A stretch of DNA of 39,719 nucleotides from Candidatus Sulfobium mesophilum (GCA_900302705.1 OUUY01000062.1:1-39719); one strand, 5' to 3'. Numbered from the stretch's first letter, positions 7,612 through 16,135 are shown. Notes: generated from the letters alone by a model not told the origin. Numbers and translations: made by a program.

Positions 7612-9193
7612 GAAATTGACGGACTTCGCCTCGGGTTCAGTGCCGAGGTTGTTGCGGCTGGGAAGCTCCTTCCAGAGGATACTCACTTTCAGTCCAGCCG
7701 ACGATCTGATCTTCCCTCAAAAAGCCATTTCAGTCTCAATCGGAAAGGGCAGCCTTTCTGTCGCCTACGGAACTAAGATCCTCTCTGGAATGAGTTTGAA
7801 AGGCCTGAAAACATATCCATTGGAGGAAAGCGGAAGGTATCCTCAGCCGGAGGAAATGATCTCTTCGCTGGCACTCGCAGTGAACGAGTTCGGCGCGCCG
7901 AGGGTCGCACTCACACTGATCATCCCAAAGGCATGGGCAATCATCCGTACAGTGGAATTTCCATCTACGGTAAGAGAGAATTTAGCGTCTGTTGTGGCCT
8001 TTGAGATGGACAGGCTCACACCCTTTACTTCTGACGAGGCTTTCTTTGATTTCAAGGTATTGAAAGAAGATGGCGGAAGAATCACCCTCCTCCTTATGGC
8101 AGCAAGGTCTGATTCGGTTATGCCCTATCTGAACTCCCTTGCTGCAAACAGTTTCACCGTCAACAGAATTACTGTTGATATTGCGGGCATTTCTGCATTT
8201 TGCGGTCAGGATGGAAAAGATTCAGACGTTTTCTTCATAGGCATAGACGAAAAGGAATACGAAGGGGCGCAATTCACAGGAGGCTCGATGGTGAAGGTTT
8301 TCTCGGGATCCTTCAAGTCAACCGACGAAACTGCCAAGGTGGATGAAGTCTCTGCACACTTGAAGAAACTTATCGAAGAGTCAAAGGAGCGGGGCAGGTC
8401 GCCAGAGGTCACAGCACACATTAAGGGCAGCAGTCCTTCCATCGGTGAACTGCTTAAGGTCAGAATAAGCGTACCAGTCTCCTTATTGAAACCCTCATAC
8501 GCGAAAATACGCTATCTGCAGCCTCTGCAGGATATCCCTTACGGCACGGTGGGAAGCCTGATAGAGTCGCTTCAGTCCGGTCGAAACGGGCTGAATCTTC
8601 TGAAAAAAGGTGTGCAGACAAAACAAAAGCCTCCCGTGGTATTCACGATTATGCTCATGATTGCGATCGTCGTAATCTGGGTCGCCTACCTGCTTGCCCC
8701 CCTGCGTGTAGAAAGGCAGAGACTGGCCGAAATAACGCATACGGCATCTTCATTGAAAGCAGCGGTCAAAAAAGTCGAAGATTTAAAGAAAGATGCTGCG
8801 GATTTAAACGCCGAGATCGACTTAATAAAAAGCTTCAAGGAAGAAAGGCCTCTGGTGCTGACTCTTATGAAGGAACTTACAACCGTCGTTCCCAAGACAA
8901 CTTGGCTGACGCGCGTCAGGATCACCGAAACGGGTGTGGATATTGAGGGCTATGCTGCTTCTGCCAGTGAACTTCTTGCAAGACTTGAGGCCTCAAAGTT
9001 ATTTCAAAAGGTGGAGTTTGCCTCCCCCACGTTTCGGGATGTGAAAATGAATTCAGACAGGTTTGTTATAAAGATGGAGATCGAGGGCATCAAGAAAAGC
9101 AGTGAAGCCGCCAAAAAAACAGAAGGCGGCGCTAAAAAGACGGTCGCCGAAAAGCCAAAGGCGGGAGAAAAAATAAAGAGTGATAAAAAATAA
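7589..9193 (+). CDS. gspL: Type II secretion protein GspL (actin-like plus PilN-like)
   Basis: A 534-residue bitopic inner-membrane protein linking the cytoplasmic GspE to the periplasm. Residues about 45-330 resemble the actin-like PilM/GspL cytoplasmic domain. The NLL motif at about 336-338 precedes a membrane segment at about 350-370, a coiled coil at about 375-418, and a ferredoxin-like PilN/GspL periplasmic domain at about 420-500 (PKTTWLTRVRI...VDIEGYAAS). The last ~35 residues are a Lys/Ala-rich tail. The ATG at 7589 lies inside gspK, giving a 23-bp overlap; the end overlaps gspM by 14 bp. One protein thus covers what PilM and PilN do in type IV pili, as in other T2SS. Confidence 0.87.
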   Translation: MAEAITIKKLTDFASGSVPRLLRLGSSFQRILTFSPADDLIFPQKAISVSIGKGSLSVAYGTKILSGMSLKGLKTYPLEESGRYPQPEEMISSLALAVNEFGAPRVALTLIIPKAWAIIRTVEFPSTVRENLASVVAFEMDRLTPFTSDEAFFDFKVLKEDGGRITLLLMAARSDSVMPYLNSLAANSFTVNRITVDIAGISAFCGQDGKDSDVFFIGIDEKEYEGAQFTGGSMVKVFSGSFKSTDETAKVDEVSAHLKKLIEESKERGRSPEVTAHIKGSSPSIGELLKVRISVPVSLLKPSYAKIRYLQPLQDIPYGTVGSLIESLQSGRNGLNLLKKGVQTKQKPPVVFTIMLMIAIVVIWVAYLLAPLRVERQRLAEITHTASSLKAAVKKVEDLKKDAADLNAEIDLIKSFKEERPLVLTLMKELTTVVPKTTWLTRVRITETGVDIEGYAASASELLARLEASKLFQKVEFASPTFRDVKMNSDRFVIKMEIEGIKKSSEAAKKTEGGAKKTVAEKPKAGEKIKSDKK

Positions 9194-9731
9194 GACTCTC
9201 ATAATAACGATACCCCTTATGCTGGGACTCCTTGTCTTTTCGGCCTACCAGTACGGGTATAAAAGGGTAAAATCGGAGCTGGATACCATCAAGGAGGAGC
9301 AGTCCGTAGGCCTGAGGATACTTGAGAAATCCAATGCCATTATTTCAGAAAAACCGAATCTCGAAAAGCAGATCGCCAAACTGAAAGAGGAGCGGCAGGC
9401 GGACAATACTAAATTGATTGAAGGGCAGACACTCTCTCTTTCGGCCGCCGCTTTGCAAGAAACGATCAAGGGCATTGTAGTAGGCAGAGGAGGATCCATT
9501 TCCAGCGAGCGGGTTGGGAAACCGGAAGACCACGGCAAATTCAAGGTCATTAAGGTCAGCCTCGACGCTGTTTTGCCGGACACCAAGGCGCTTGAGGACA
9601 TCCTTTTTTCGATAGAATCAAGGACCCCCTATCTTGTGGTCAATGAACTTGATACCAGGGTGAGAAACTTCAGGGACCCCAGAGACCTCCTGATAAAACT
9701 GGACGTCTCGGCACTGACCGTAGGTAAATGA
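9180..9731 (+). CDS. gspM: Type II secretion protein GspM (PilO-like)
   Basis: A 183-residue protein with one N-terminal membrane helix (residues about 7-24), a coiled coil at about 28-75 and a C-terminal ferredoxin-like domain containing DTKALEDILFSIESRTPYLVV, as in PilO/GspM. It is expected to dimerise with GspL and stabilise the platform. The start is a GTG overlapping the end of gspL by 14 bp; the end overlaps gspC in an ATGA. Sequence conservation in this family is low, so the assignment leans on topology and position. Confidence 0.82.
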   Translation: MIKNKTLIITIPLMLGLLVFSAYQYGYKRVKSELDTIKEEQSVGLRILEKSNAIISEKPNLEKQIAKLKEERQADNTKLIEGQTLSLSAAALQETIKGIVVGRGGSISSERVGKPEDHGKFKVIKVSLDAVLPDTKALEDILFSIESRTPYLVVNELDTRVRNFRDPRDLLIKLDVSALTVGK

Positions 9732-10549
9732 AAATGAACAGGATAAGGTGGATACTTAGCAACATAAACGTGGTCAATATCGTGCTTGCGGCAGTCCTCA
9801 TCGTCTTTGCCTACAATATGCTCTTGCCGCTTATCGGCAGGAGCGCGAAATTGATGTTACCCACTCCGAAAAAACAGGTGGCCGCCGCGCCTGCGGCGAA
9901 GGCTGACAAGCCTGCTGATAGCAAGAGCCCATCGCCTTCCGACTTCTTTCTGATAGCCGAACAAAACGTTTTCCATCCGGAAAGGAAGATACCAGTCGAA
10001 AAAAAGGACGCGGCCGCGTCCAAACCGAAGCCGGAGTTCGTCCTTTACGGGACATTACTGACGGACGACCTGCAGATGGCGTACATGGAAGACAAGAAGG
10101 CGCCCCAGAGCGCCCCCACGAGGGGGAAAAAGCAGATACCGGTGAGACTCGGTGAGCCTCTGAGCGGCTTTACCCTTAAGGAGGTGGGCACTGACCAGGT
10201 AGTGATGCAGAGGGGGGATGAAAAGATAGTCGTTGCCCTGAACGAAACAAAGACGAGGGAAATATCCGCGCCCCCTCCTGCTGCCCCGGCGAGAGCCGCA
10301 GCCACGCAACCCGCGCATGCACGGAGCGAGCAGGCCGTTTCACATCCTCAGACGCTGCCATTAGCAGCTTCCGGACAAAGAATACCGCCTCGGCAGCCTT
10401 CACAGGTTACGCCGAGCAATCAGCAGAGTCCTTCCTCTGGAACATCAGGGAGTCCTTCCTCTGGAACATCAGGGAGTCCTTTCTCTGGAACATCAGGCGG
10501 CGCCGCAGCGCCGCGAAGGGGCTGGGGTGCTAGCCGAACCTACCGATGA
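9728..10549 (+). CDS. gspC: Type II secretion protein GspC, PDZ-less with repeat tail
   Basis: A 273-residue inner-membrane protein that connects the platform to the secretin. It has a cytoplasmic N-terminus, a membrane helix at about 14-37, a Pro/Ala linker, and an HR domain at about 72-175 (FFLIAEQNVFHPERK, FVLYGTLLTDD, VRLGEPLSGFTLKEVG, VVALNETKTREI) that contacts the N0 domain of GspD. Where many GspC proteins carry a PDZ domain or coiled coil, this one ends in a Pro/Ala/Gln-rich stretch and three 8-residue repeats (SPSSGTSG type, residues about 234-257). It is the last gene of the operon, whereas in classic clusters gspC is first. The ATG is coupled to the gspM stop. Confidence 0.85.
   Translation: MKMNRIRWILSNINVVNIVLAAVLIVFAYNMLLPLIGRSAKLMLPTPKKQVAAAPAAKADKPADSKSPSPSDFFLIAEQNVFHPERKIPVEKKDAAASKPKPEFVLYGTLLTDDLQMAYMEDKKAPQSAPTRGKKQIPVRLGEPLSGFTLKEVGTDQVVMQRGDEKIVVALNETKTREISAPPPAAPARAAATQPAHARSEQAVSHPQTLPLAASGQRIPPRQPSQVTPSNQQSPSSGTSGSPSSGTSGSPFSGTSGGAAAPRRGWGASRTYR
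10427..10498 (+). repeat. 24-bp tandem repeat (three units) at the 3' end of gspC
   Basis: Three consecutive 24-bp units (10427-10450, 10451-10474, 10475-10498). The first two are identical; the third differs at two positions. The unit length is a multiple of three, so copy-number change would lengthen or shorten the GspC tail by eight residues without a frameshift. Confidence 0.9.
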
Positions 10550-10584
10550 TAGTTTCGAGTTCTGCGGGAAAACTCAGGAGCGGG

Positions 10585-10601
10585 CAAGAAGATCCTTCTT
10601 G
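10585..10601. repeat. Stem-loop downstream of gspC
   Basis: CAAGAAG (10585-10591) and CTTCTTG (10595-10601) form a perfect 7-bp stem with a 3-nt loop, 36 bp after the gspC stop. ACTCA and TGAGT flank it and could extend the fold. There is no U-tract, so it is a terminator candidate only by position. Confidence 0.4.
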
Positions 10602-10665
10602 ACTTGAGTGAACGTTTATTTCGATTCCTGCATAGTTAATATCCTATACGTTGGGCGGGAGGTGA

Positions 10666-10820
10666 ATGATGAGACCTCAGGGAAGCCTAAAGGAACTGGG
10701 ACAACGACGGCAACGTGCTATCGCTCTGCTTGATAAAGGATACCAGCCTGTTGGTGTAGCCAGCATGCTTGGGGGAGAAAGCCGAAGCGTGGGGCGCTGG
10801 AAAGCTAAGGTGCGGTGCAA
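10666..10820 (+). pseudogene. IS630-like transposase N-terminal remnant
   Basis: A good ribosome-binding site (GGGAGGTG) precedes ATG 10666. The first ~50 residues (RRQRAIALLDKGYQPVGVASMLG, then RSVGRWKAK) match the N-terminal helix-turn-helix typical of IS630-family transposases, where the sequence normally continues for several hundred residues to a DDE domain. Here the similarity stops near 10820 and the frame runs on only to 10887. No DDE domain follows, so this is a truncated relic. Its insertion point cannot be fixed because no terminal repeats were recognised. Confidence 0.6.
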
Positions 10821-11039
10821 TACGTATTTTAGTCATTATCAAAATCTTGACTTGCCGAACCAAACAGGAGAATTGTCAACGCCATGATGACCGAGACAGT
10901 AACGGAGCAAATTACAGCGGGTTGCAATGGCGTTGTGGAAAGCAACGATCTGTCAACAGCAGGATGATTATGGAGCTTCGTGAAATTGTTGCGGTACGTC
11001 ATTTTTCGAATATGGGATTTTCAGCCAAAAGGGCCGACG
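10821..11039. other. Non-coding remainder of the gspC to PIG-L gap
   Basis: No gene with a credible start, ribosome-binding site and family resemblance was found here. It may contain further decayed insertion-sequence DNA. The deacetylase gene ends at 11040 on the opposite strand; no strong terminator hairpin was seen. Confidence 0.4.
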
Positions 11040-12074
11040 CTATTTGAGCTGGTCAGTGATCCGTTCGTATATCCTCCTCCGTTGCGATCCGGCTGGCAAC
11101 AACCTGTCTCTGACAGTGTAAAATTTCACCGCCATCCTCCAGGGCAGGCTTCCCATCATCCTGTCAAGATGCGCTTGCAATTCATCGATCCGTTTTTCTC
11201 TGCTCCCCAGAAGAGAGCGGAGTTCTCGGACGTCAGCCTCATAAGCCTGCAGGGCATCATAGTATTTCCCTATTTCAAAAAGAAGTTCATCAACCACCTT
11301 CAGCCTTGAGAGAAACAATGACGTGCTGTCCTCTTTCGGAGTATAAGTCAGCCACTGGAGCAACTCTCCCCTTTCAGTGGGGCGGGAAATTATCAGAAGC
11401 GCCTCATAGTACCTGTTTGCCCGCGTATAAAACGACCTGAATCTGTTAAGTGCCTTCGCCGCTTCGACATATATCTCGGGGTGGCGAAACAGGCTATATT
11501 GATAGCAGAGAACAGCTCTTTCCTTCACATCTATGAAGTCAGAAATGTCCACGAGCGTGTTGAACCTGATCGTCTCGTACACCTCGTAAAAAGCGACTTT
11601 CATAGCGTGCGGGCTCATCAGAAGCCCCACTGCAATTTCTGAAACCGCAATATGATCCTCATGGAAATCAACAGGGGACGGCGCAAAGATGATATCGGGC
11701 CTGTAATGGCCGACGATTTCTGCGAGCTTTGCAGTTATTTTGCCTTCATGTGCATTCAGTTGTCCGTCCGGAAAGCCCAGAAAATAAGTCTCTCTCACGC
11801 CGAGGATCCCCGATGCAGCCAATGATTCCGCTTTCCTCGCTGCGACAATATCTATATCTTCATCAGCAAACTCATTGGCGATCTTGCCGCCGTCGGATAT
11901 GACCGCAACGCGGACCTCCACGCCTTTTGAAGCGTACAGTGCGACCGTGCCACCGCAGCCGAGGGCCTCGTCATCGGGGTGCGGAGCAAGAACAAGCACC
12001 CTTGCGACACCCGCGAAGGGATCAGCAGGGGCCGACATCAGAGACCAAAAATCGCGACCATCTGTTTCTTCCAT
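11040..12074 (-). CDS. PIG-L (LmbE-like) family deacetylase
   Basis: A 344-residue zinc-dependent N-acetyl deacetylase. It has the defining APHPDDEALGCGG motif (H32, D34, D35 zinc/catalytic site) and FHEDH at 137-141. The family removes acetyl groups from N-acetylglucosamine moieties in GPI precursors, mycothiol, bacillithiol and polysaccharides. The last ~90 residues form an amphipathic coiled coil (YYDALQAYEADVRELRSLL), an extra feature compared with small LmbE enzymes and similar to tails on glycan-cluster proteins. The chosen ATG overlaps the upstream GT4 gene by 37 bp; a second ATG at 12038 overlaps its stop as TGATG and is a real alternative. It likely works after the adjacent GT4, removing an acetyl group from the sugar added. 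Confidence 0.85.
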   Translation of the reverse strand: MEETDGRDFWSLMSAPADPFAGVARVLVLAPHPDDEALGCGGTVALYASKGVEVRVAVISDGGKIANEFADEDIDIVAARKAESLAASGILGVRETYFLGFPDGQLNAHEGKITAKLAEIVGHYRPDIIFAPSPVDFHEDHIAVSEIAVGLLMSPHAMKVAFYEVYETIRFNTLVDISDFIDVKERAVLCYQYSLFRHPEIYVEAAKALNRFRSFYTRANRYYEALLIISRPTERGELLQWLTYTPKEDSTSLFLSRLKVVDELLFEIGKYYDALQAYEADVRELRSLLGSREKRIDELQAHLDRMMGSLPWRMAVKFYTVRDRLLPAGSQRRRIYERITDQLK

Positions 12075-13120
12075 CGCTCTATTCCAAACTCCTTTTCGAT
12101 AAGGGTTCGACCTTCACGTGTCATTGCATGTACAATATCTTCCCCCGACCTTACCTGGGCTATCCTGTCCATCGCCGATGACACGACACACGATCTGCCG
12201 GCTGAAAAAGGAGGCAAGAGGAATTCACGAAACGGCTCATCTTTATATACTGTCTTTGCAATGCCCACATTGGTGACGATAACAGGAAGACCGCATGCCA
12301 TCGCCTCAATGATAACATACCCGAATCCCTCATACCGCGACAGGAATATCATGAAATCCGCAGCCGAGTATAAATCTTTCATCCCTTCATGTGGAATCTG
12401 TTCAATAACGCGGACCCTTTCACCAACAGGCGCCTTATCACTGCCTGTCCCCAGTGCCAGAAGCCAAAAAACGTCGGGACTGCCGGCCATCACCTCTTCA
12501 AGAACATCGCATCCCTTGAGAATATTCCATCTGCCAACATAAAGACCTACAAAAGCGTCTTCAGGGATAGCGTACCTCTTCCGTGATAATAACTTGTCTG
12601 CCTTCGCAAAGATTCTAGTATCTATACCGCTCGGCACAACCTTCACATCTTCAAAGCCATAATACGTGTTAAGCTCATCCCTTACGCTCTCGCTCACCGC
12701 GATTTTTGACCGTTCAAAGCCGCTCACTGACTCGGAAAGCTTCCCCCAGAGAAACTTCCATTCCAGGTACTGAGGTGCGGGGACCACATCCCTGATCTCC
12801 TCGGCAAAACCCATATGGGTCAGGTGGAAGATATTAAACGTTCTGACGCGGGGAGGGAAATAGCCAAGGCCGTAAAAGGCATTAGCGATGATAAAATCAT
12901 AGTCCCTGTCGCGTTCGAACACTTTCCGTCCCAGACGGTAGAGCCGGCCGAGATAGTCATTATGAAAACCGTGGCCCTCCTCCTGCTCCCCAATGTAGTA
13001 AAAATCGCATGCAACGTTCTGCCCCCTTAACAGGCCCTCCAACTGACTGGAGTAAGTTTCGATTCCTCCCTGAAACGTATAGGGATTAAAGGCTGTTATG
13101 ATGGCGGCCCGGCCACGCAA
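12038..13120 (-). CDS. Family 4 glycosyltransferase (GT-B)
   Basis: A 360-residue retaining GT-B glycosyltransferase. N-terminal domain: FNPYTFQGGIETYSSQLEGLL, the acceptor-side glycine loop; C-terminal domain: VGLYVGRWNILKGCDVL and the E-x7-E donor motif in SRYEGFGYVIIEAMACGLPV. Such enzymes use nucleotide sugars on the cytoplasmic face. The reading frame starts with TTG at 13120, six bases after the radical SAM stop, with a weak GAAGAG upstream; no better start exists. It sits between a radical SAM enzyme and a PIG-L deacetylase in one operon, a GT4/PIG-L pairing known from GPI (PIG-A/PIG-L), mycothiol and bacillithiol synthesis. Donor sugar unknown; an N-acetylhexosamine is the inference. 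Confidence 0.87.
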   Translation of the reverse strand: MRGRAAIITAFNPYTFQGGIETYSSQLEGLLRGQNVACDFYYIGEQEEGHGFHNDYLGRLYRLGRKVFERDRDYDFIIANAFYGLGYFPPRVRTFNIFHLTHMGFAEEIRDVVPAPQYLEWKFLWGKLSESVSGFERSKIAVSESVRDELNTYYGFEDVKVVPSGIDTRIFAKADKLLSRKRYAIPEDAFVGLYVGRWNILKGCDVLEEVMAGSPDVFWLLALGTGSDKAPVGERVRVIEQIPHEGMKDLYSAADFMIFLSRYEGFGYVIIEAMACGLPVIVTNVGIAKTVYKDEPFREFLLPPFSAGRSCVVSSAMDRIAQVRSGEDIVHAMTREGRTLIEKEFGIERWKKQMVAIFGL

Positions 13121-13126
13121 TATCGT

Positions 13127-14422
13127 TTACTCTTCAACTCTGAGATCAGCCATGATCTCAATAGGGAACAAATACGTATGGGTATATGGGACCTCTTCGG
13201 GCGCTTCATGTGACCTAACAAAGGAGGCGGCATCGTTTTCCAGGAGATACCTAAAACAGCCCTGGCAGAAAGCAGCGCGGTCTGTAAGCAGACCTTTCTT
13301 TATATCTTTTGCTTTTTCCGAAAACCAGACATTCGAAAAAGAGGAATGGATAACATTCCCGAGCACATATCTCCTGTCTATGCGTTCGTAATCGGAGTTG
13401 TCCTCATGATGATGGCAGCAGACAAAGACATCGCCGGAAGGATCAATCAGACAGTGGTAGAAGGGCACGACACACATCTGAGGCAGACGGCGTTTGTTCA
13501 GATTGTAAAAGGCAACGTCGTCATAGCTGTGAACTGCTCCGGGTAGGAAAGGAATGTCCTCCTTCCTGCAGAAATCAATAACGTCGGGGATATGAAAAAT
13601 GTTTGCCCTCTGCATTACAGCGGTAACCGTCACAGAACAACCCGCTGCTTTCGCCTTCAGGATGTTCTCCTTCACCGTATCTACGTCCCCCGGCCCTCGG
13701 ATGATGCGGTATATTTCCGGGTCAAGGGCGTCAACGGAAAACTGTATCCTTTTTAATCTCCTGAGAATTTCATTAGAAAGGGGCACAGCGCCGCTAGTAA
13801 AGACAAGTGTTTCCAAATCACCTGCCATGTCCAGAATGGATTCGATGTCGTCATGCAGGAAGGGTTCCCCACCGCTCAGTATAAGCAATCGGGCGCCCAT
13901 AGTCCTCAAGTCCCCGACAAGCTCTCCGACCTTCTCAAGAGGCATATCTATCTGCTCCCACTCATATTTTCGGCACATATGGCATCTGTTCACGCACCTG
14001 TTCGTAATATTAAGCTGGACTTCGGACGGCGGCGACGACGCGTCGAGGGACCGGTAAAATTCCCATTTTGCCTGGTCAATGGTCATTTGAAGAGGCACAT
14101 CGCTAACTGATACGATCATTTTCTGCTGCAGCAGCCCGACGAGACTCTCCAGCATCGCTGCTGTATATGGCCCGTTTTTTATAAGATAGCCGGGACTCAT
14201 GGGAGTTTCAAAAAAACGCAGAACACAGGCCCTCTCCTTTTCCCGTATATCAATGCTGGTACGCCGGGAGAGACCGTGAAGAAAGGGATCGACCGCATAG
14301 AGCTGATCAGGATCAAAACCTCGGTCCTTCAATAATTTCAACGCTTTTCCCGTATCTGCCATGCGAGGATTAGATGAAAACAGGTTCTTGAGGCCACGAC
14401 GAAAAATGTTTGCAGAAGCCAT
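13127..14422 (-). CDS. Radical SAM/SPASM domain protein
   Basis: A 431-residue radical SAM enzyme. The CxxxCxxC cluster motif is CVNRCHMC (C143, C147, C150), followed by the SGGEP glycine motif (183-187) and the barrel. A SPASM-like C-terminal region carries C317, C324, the pair C335/C336 and C386/C389 and would bind auxiliary iron-sulfur clusters. SPASM enzymes modify peptides or act on other large substrates; several sit in polysaccharide clusters with no assigned reaction. The ~115-residue N-terminal domain is not recognised; a degenerate PqqD-like or winged-helix fold is possible. It is first in an operon with a GT4 and a deacetylase, and divergent from the GT-C gene at 14488. Substrate unknown. 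Confidence 0.88.
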   Translation of the reverse strand: MASANIFRRGLKNLFSSNPRMADTGKALKLLKDRGFDPDQLYAVDPFLHGLSRRTSIDIREKERACVLRFFETPMSPGYLIKNGPYTAAMLESLVGLLQQKMIVSVSDVPLQMTIDQAKWEFYRSLDASSPPSEVQLNITNRCVNRCHMCRKYEWEQIDMPLEKVGELVGDLRTMGARLLILSGGEPFLHDDIESILDMAGDLETLVFTSGAVPLSNEILRRLKRIQFSVDALDPEIYRIIRGPGDVDTVKENILKAKAAGCSVTVTAVMQRANIFHIPDVIDFCRKEDIPFLPGAVHSYDDVAFYNLNKRRLPQMCVVPFYHCLIDPSGDVFVCCHHHEDNSDYERIDRRYVLGNVIHSSFSNVWFSEKAKDIKKGLLTDRAAFCQGCFRYLLENDAASFVRSHEAPEEVPYTHTYLFPIEIMADLRVEE

Positions 14423-14447
14423 TTATGAATTTTACCAGTTCATTTCG

Positions 14448-14477
14448 TTGTATTTCAAGCAGGCAAAATTGTATTAT
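14448..14477 (+). promoter_or_regulatory. Possible promoter of the GT-C-like gene
   Basis: TTGTAT (14448-14453) and TATTAT (14472-14477) are separated by 18 bp; a second TATTAT overlaps at 14475-14480. The expected start site is at about 14484-14488, next to the ATG at 14488, which has no clear Shine-Dalgarno sequence. Confidence 0.35.
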
Positions 14478-14487
14478 TATTGCGGGC

Positions 14488-16128
14488 ATGAGAAAAATTC
14501 TCAGAGAAGATCTTCTTTGGTCCGCAGTGCTCATGGCAAGTCTTTTTCTCCTCTCCTTCAAGTTCCTCACGCTCTGGTTCATCCTAGACGACTCAGCGAA
14601 CATCTATGCCTCCCTTCAGGATCCTCTCAAACTGATTTTCGACCGCGATACATATCTTTTTTTCAACAAGATGTTCTATACCCCTCTCCTGCCGATATCC
14701 TTCAAACCGGATTTTTTGCTTTTCGGTTTCAGGCCATTCGCATACCACATGCATAATCTTTTTGCCGCGTTCCTGACAGGGCTTATGGGATATAAAATCT
14801 ACAGGCTGTACCTGCCGAGGTTCGAGTCCTGGGCTGGCACGTTCCTCTTCATGCTTTCTTTTCCGATTGTAAACGACATAGGATGGCTTTCAATGAGACA
14901 TTACTTGTGGGGCTCATTCTTCGCCCTTGCCTCCTTCTATCTCTTCAAAAGATCCGAAGCCGAAAGCAGCATTAGTGTTCTATCATGGCTCTTTTATCTT
15001 ATTTCCCTGCTATCCAAGGAATCTTTCGCCCCTTTACCCGCAATCGTCTTTCTGCTGGCAAAAGGGAATCTCAGGGAAAAGGCCGTTAAATCCATCCCTT
15101 TTTTCTTGGCGCTCGGGTGTTATCTTGTCCTGAGGCATTATATTATAGGAGGCTTGGGCGGGTATCCGGGCGGCCTGCCCGATCCGCATCCGGCTTCGCT
15201 CATAAAAAATTACGTGTCGCAGCTCTCTATGGTTTCAAGAGCAGTGTGGGGTTTACCGCTGTATGTCTCAGCCCCTGTGCTGATACTTGTATTTCTTTCA
15301 GATAAACGCGTTGCGGCCGTCTGCATTGGGCTACTGGCCCTAACCACCGCCCCTTTCATGTTTCTTAAAGTCTCCGGGGTTCTGGACGATTACAGCACAT
15401 TCTATTTCCCCTCTAAATATATTCTGCCGTTATATATTTTTTCCGGAGCCACCGCGAGCGCGCTTGCATACGCACCAAGGAAACATCTGAAGTTCCTCTC
15501 AGCAGCATTGCTCTGCCTGCTCTTCGTGCTCCAGCTTGTCCATGCCGGGGCATCTCACGGTTTTATAAAGCATAGCGCTGAGTCTTACAGGGAACTGGCA
15601 TCAGGCGGACTGGATCGGAACATTCAGGGGAAGGACCTCCTCATCGTTTCTCAAGATGCTATTTTTTATAACTTCCTTTATGCGACTTATACAGACTCCA
15701 AGAAGCCTTCAGAGACAAATCTTGGTACGGTTATCACGATTGATAATCCCGATTTGTGTGGACTCTTAGGAGGGCGGCTCAACGGCAAACATGATTCTAT
15801 CTACCGTAATGAAAAATGGTCGGATCAAGACGGAGAAATCATCAGTACGCCGCTCCGAATCGACAACACAGTGCCGAAACCCGCGGTATCGATGGATATG
15901 AAGGGGCAGTTCCTTTCATTCTCCGTCACGGACAGCAAAAACGGTTCGTTTTATGCCGCGCTGAAATCAGCCTTTTCACCAAGAAATATCGCAATACAGT
16001 CAATGCTTCTTCCAAAGCATGTCCCGATGAAGTTAGGCCTTGCCCGGGGCAGGGATATGCTATACTTGTTTTATTGTGATGGCGGCAGGTGCAGCGAACC
16101 TATCGTCATAAGCCCCGGTGGAGGTTAA
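14488..16128 (+). CDS. GT-C-like polytopic membrane protein
   Basis: A ~546-residue membrane protein with about ten hydrophobic segments in the first ~370 residues and a soluble ~170-residue C-terminal region. The first loop holds FILDDSANIYA, an acidic pair at the place where GT-C lipid-sugar transferases have their catalytic acidic residue. It is similar in layout to the protein at 29672-31399 (YDDGLHLAF in the same place), suggesting paralogues. GT-C enzymes transfer sugars from polyprenyl phosphates on the periplasmic side. The frame is open back to 14410, but the upstream residues are not hydrophobic and ATG 14488 immediately before the first membrane helix is preferred. Function as a transferase is inferred. 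Confidence 0.72.
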   Translation: MRKILREDLLWSAVLMASLFLLSFKFLTLWFILDDSANIYASLQDPLKLIFDRDTYLFFNKMFYTPLLPISFKPDFLLFGFRPFAYHMHNLFAAFLTGLMGYKIYRLYLPRFESWAGTFLFMLSFPIVNDIGWLSMRHYLWGSFFALASFYLFKRSEAESSISVLSWLFYLISLLSKESFAPLPAIVFLLAKGNLREKAVKSIPFFLALGCYLVLRHYIIGGLGGYPGGLPDPHPASLIKNYVSQLSMVSRAVWGLPLYVSAPVLILVFLSDKRVAAVCIGLLALTTAPFMFLKVSGVLDDYSTFYFPSKYILPLYIFSGATASALAYAPRKHLKFLSAALLCLLFVLQLVHAGASHGFIKHSAESYRELASGGLDRNIQGKDLLIVSQDAIFYNFLYATYTDSKKPSETNLGTVITIDNPDLCGLLGGRLNGKHDSIYRNEKWSDQDGEIISTPLRIDNTVPKPAVSMDMKGQFLSFSVTDSKNGSFYAALKSAFSPRNIAIQSMLLPKHVPMKLGLARGRDMLYLFYCDGGRCSEPIVISPGGG

Positions 16129-16135
16129 TGATAGG

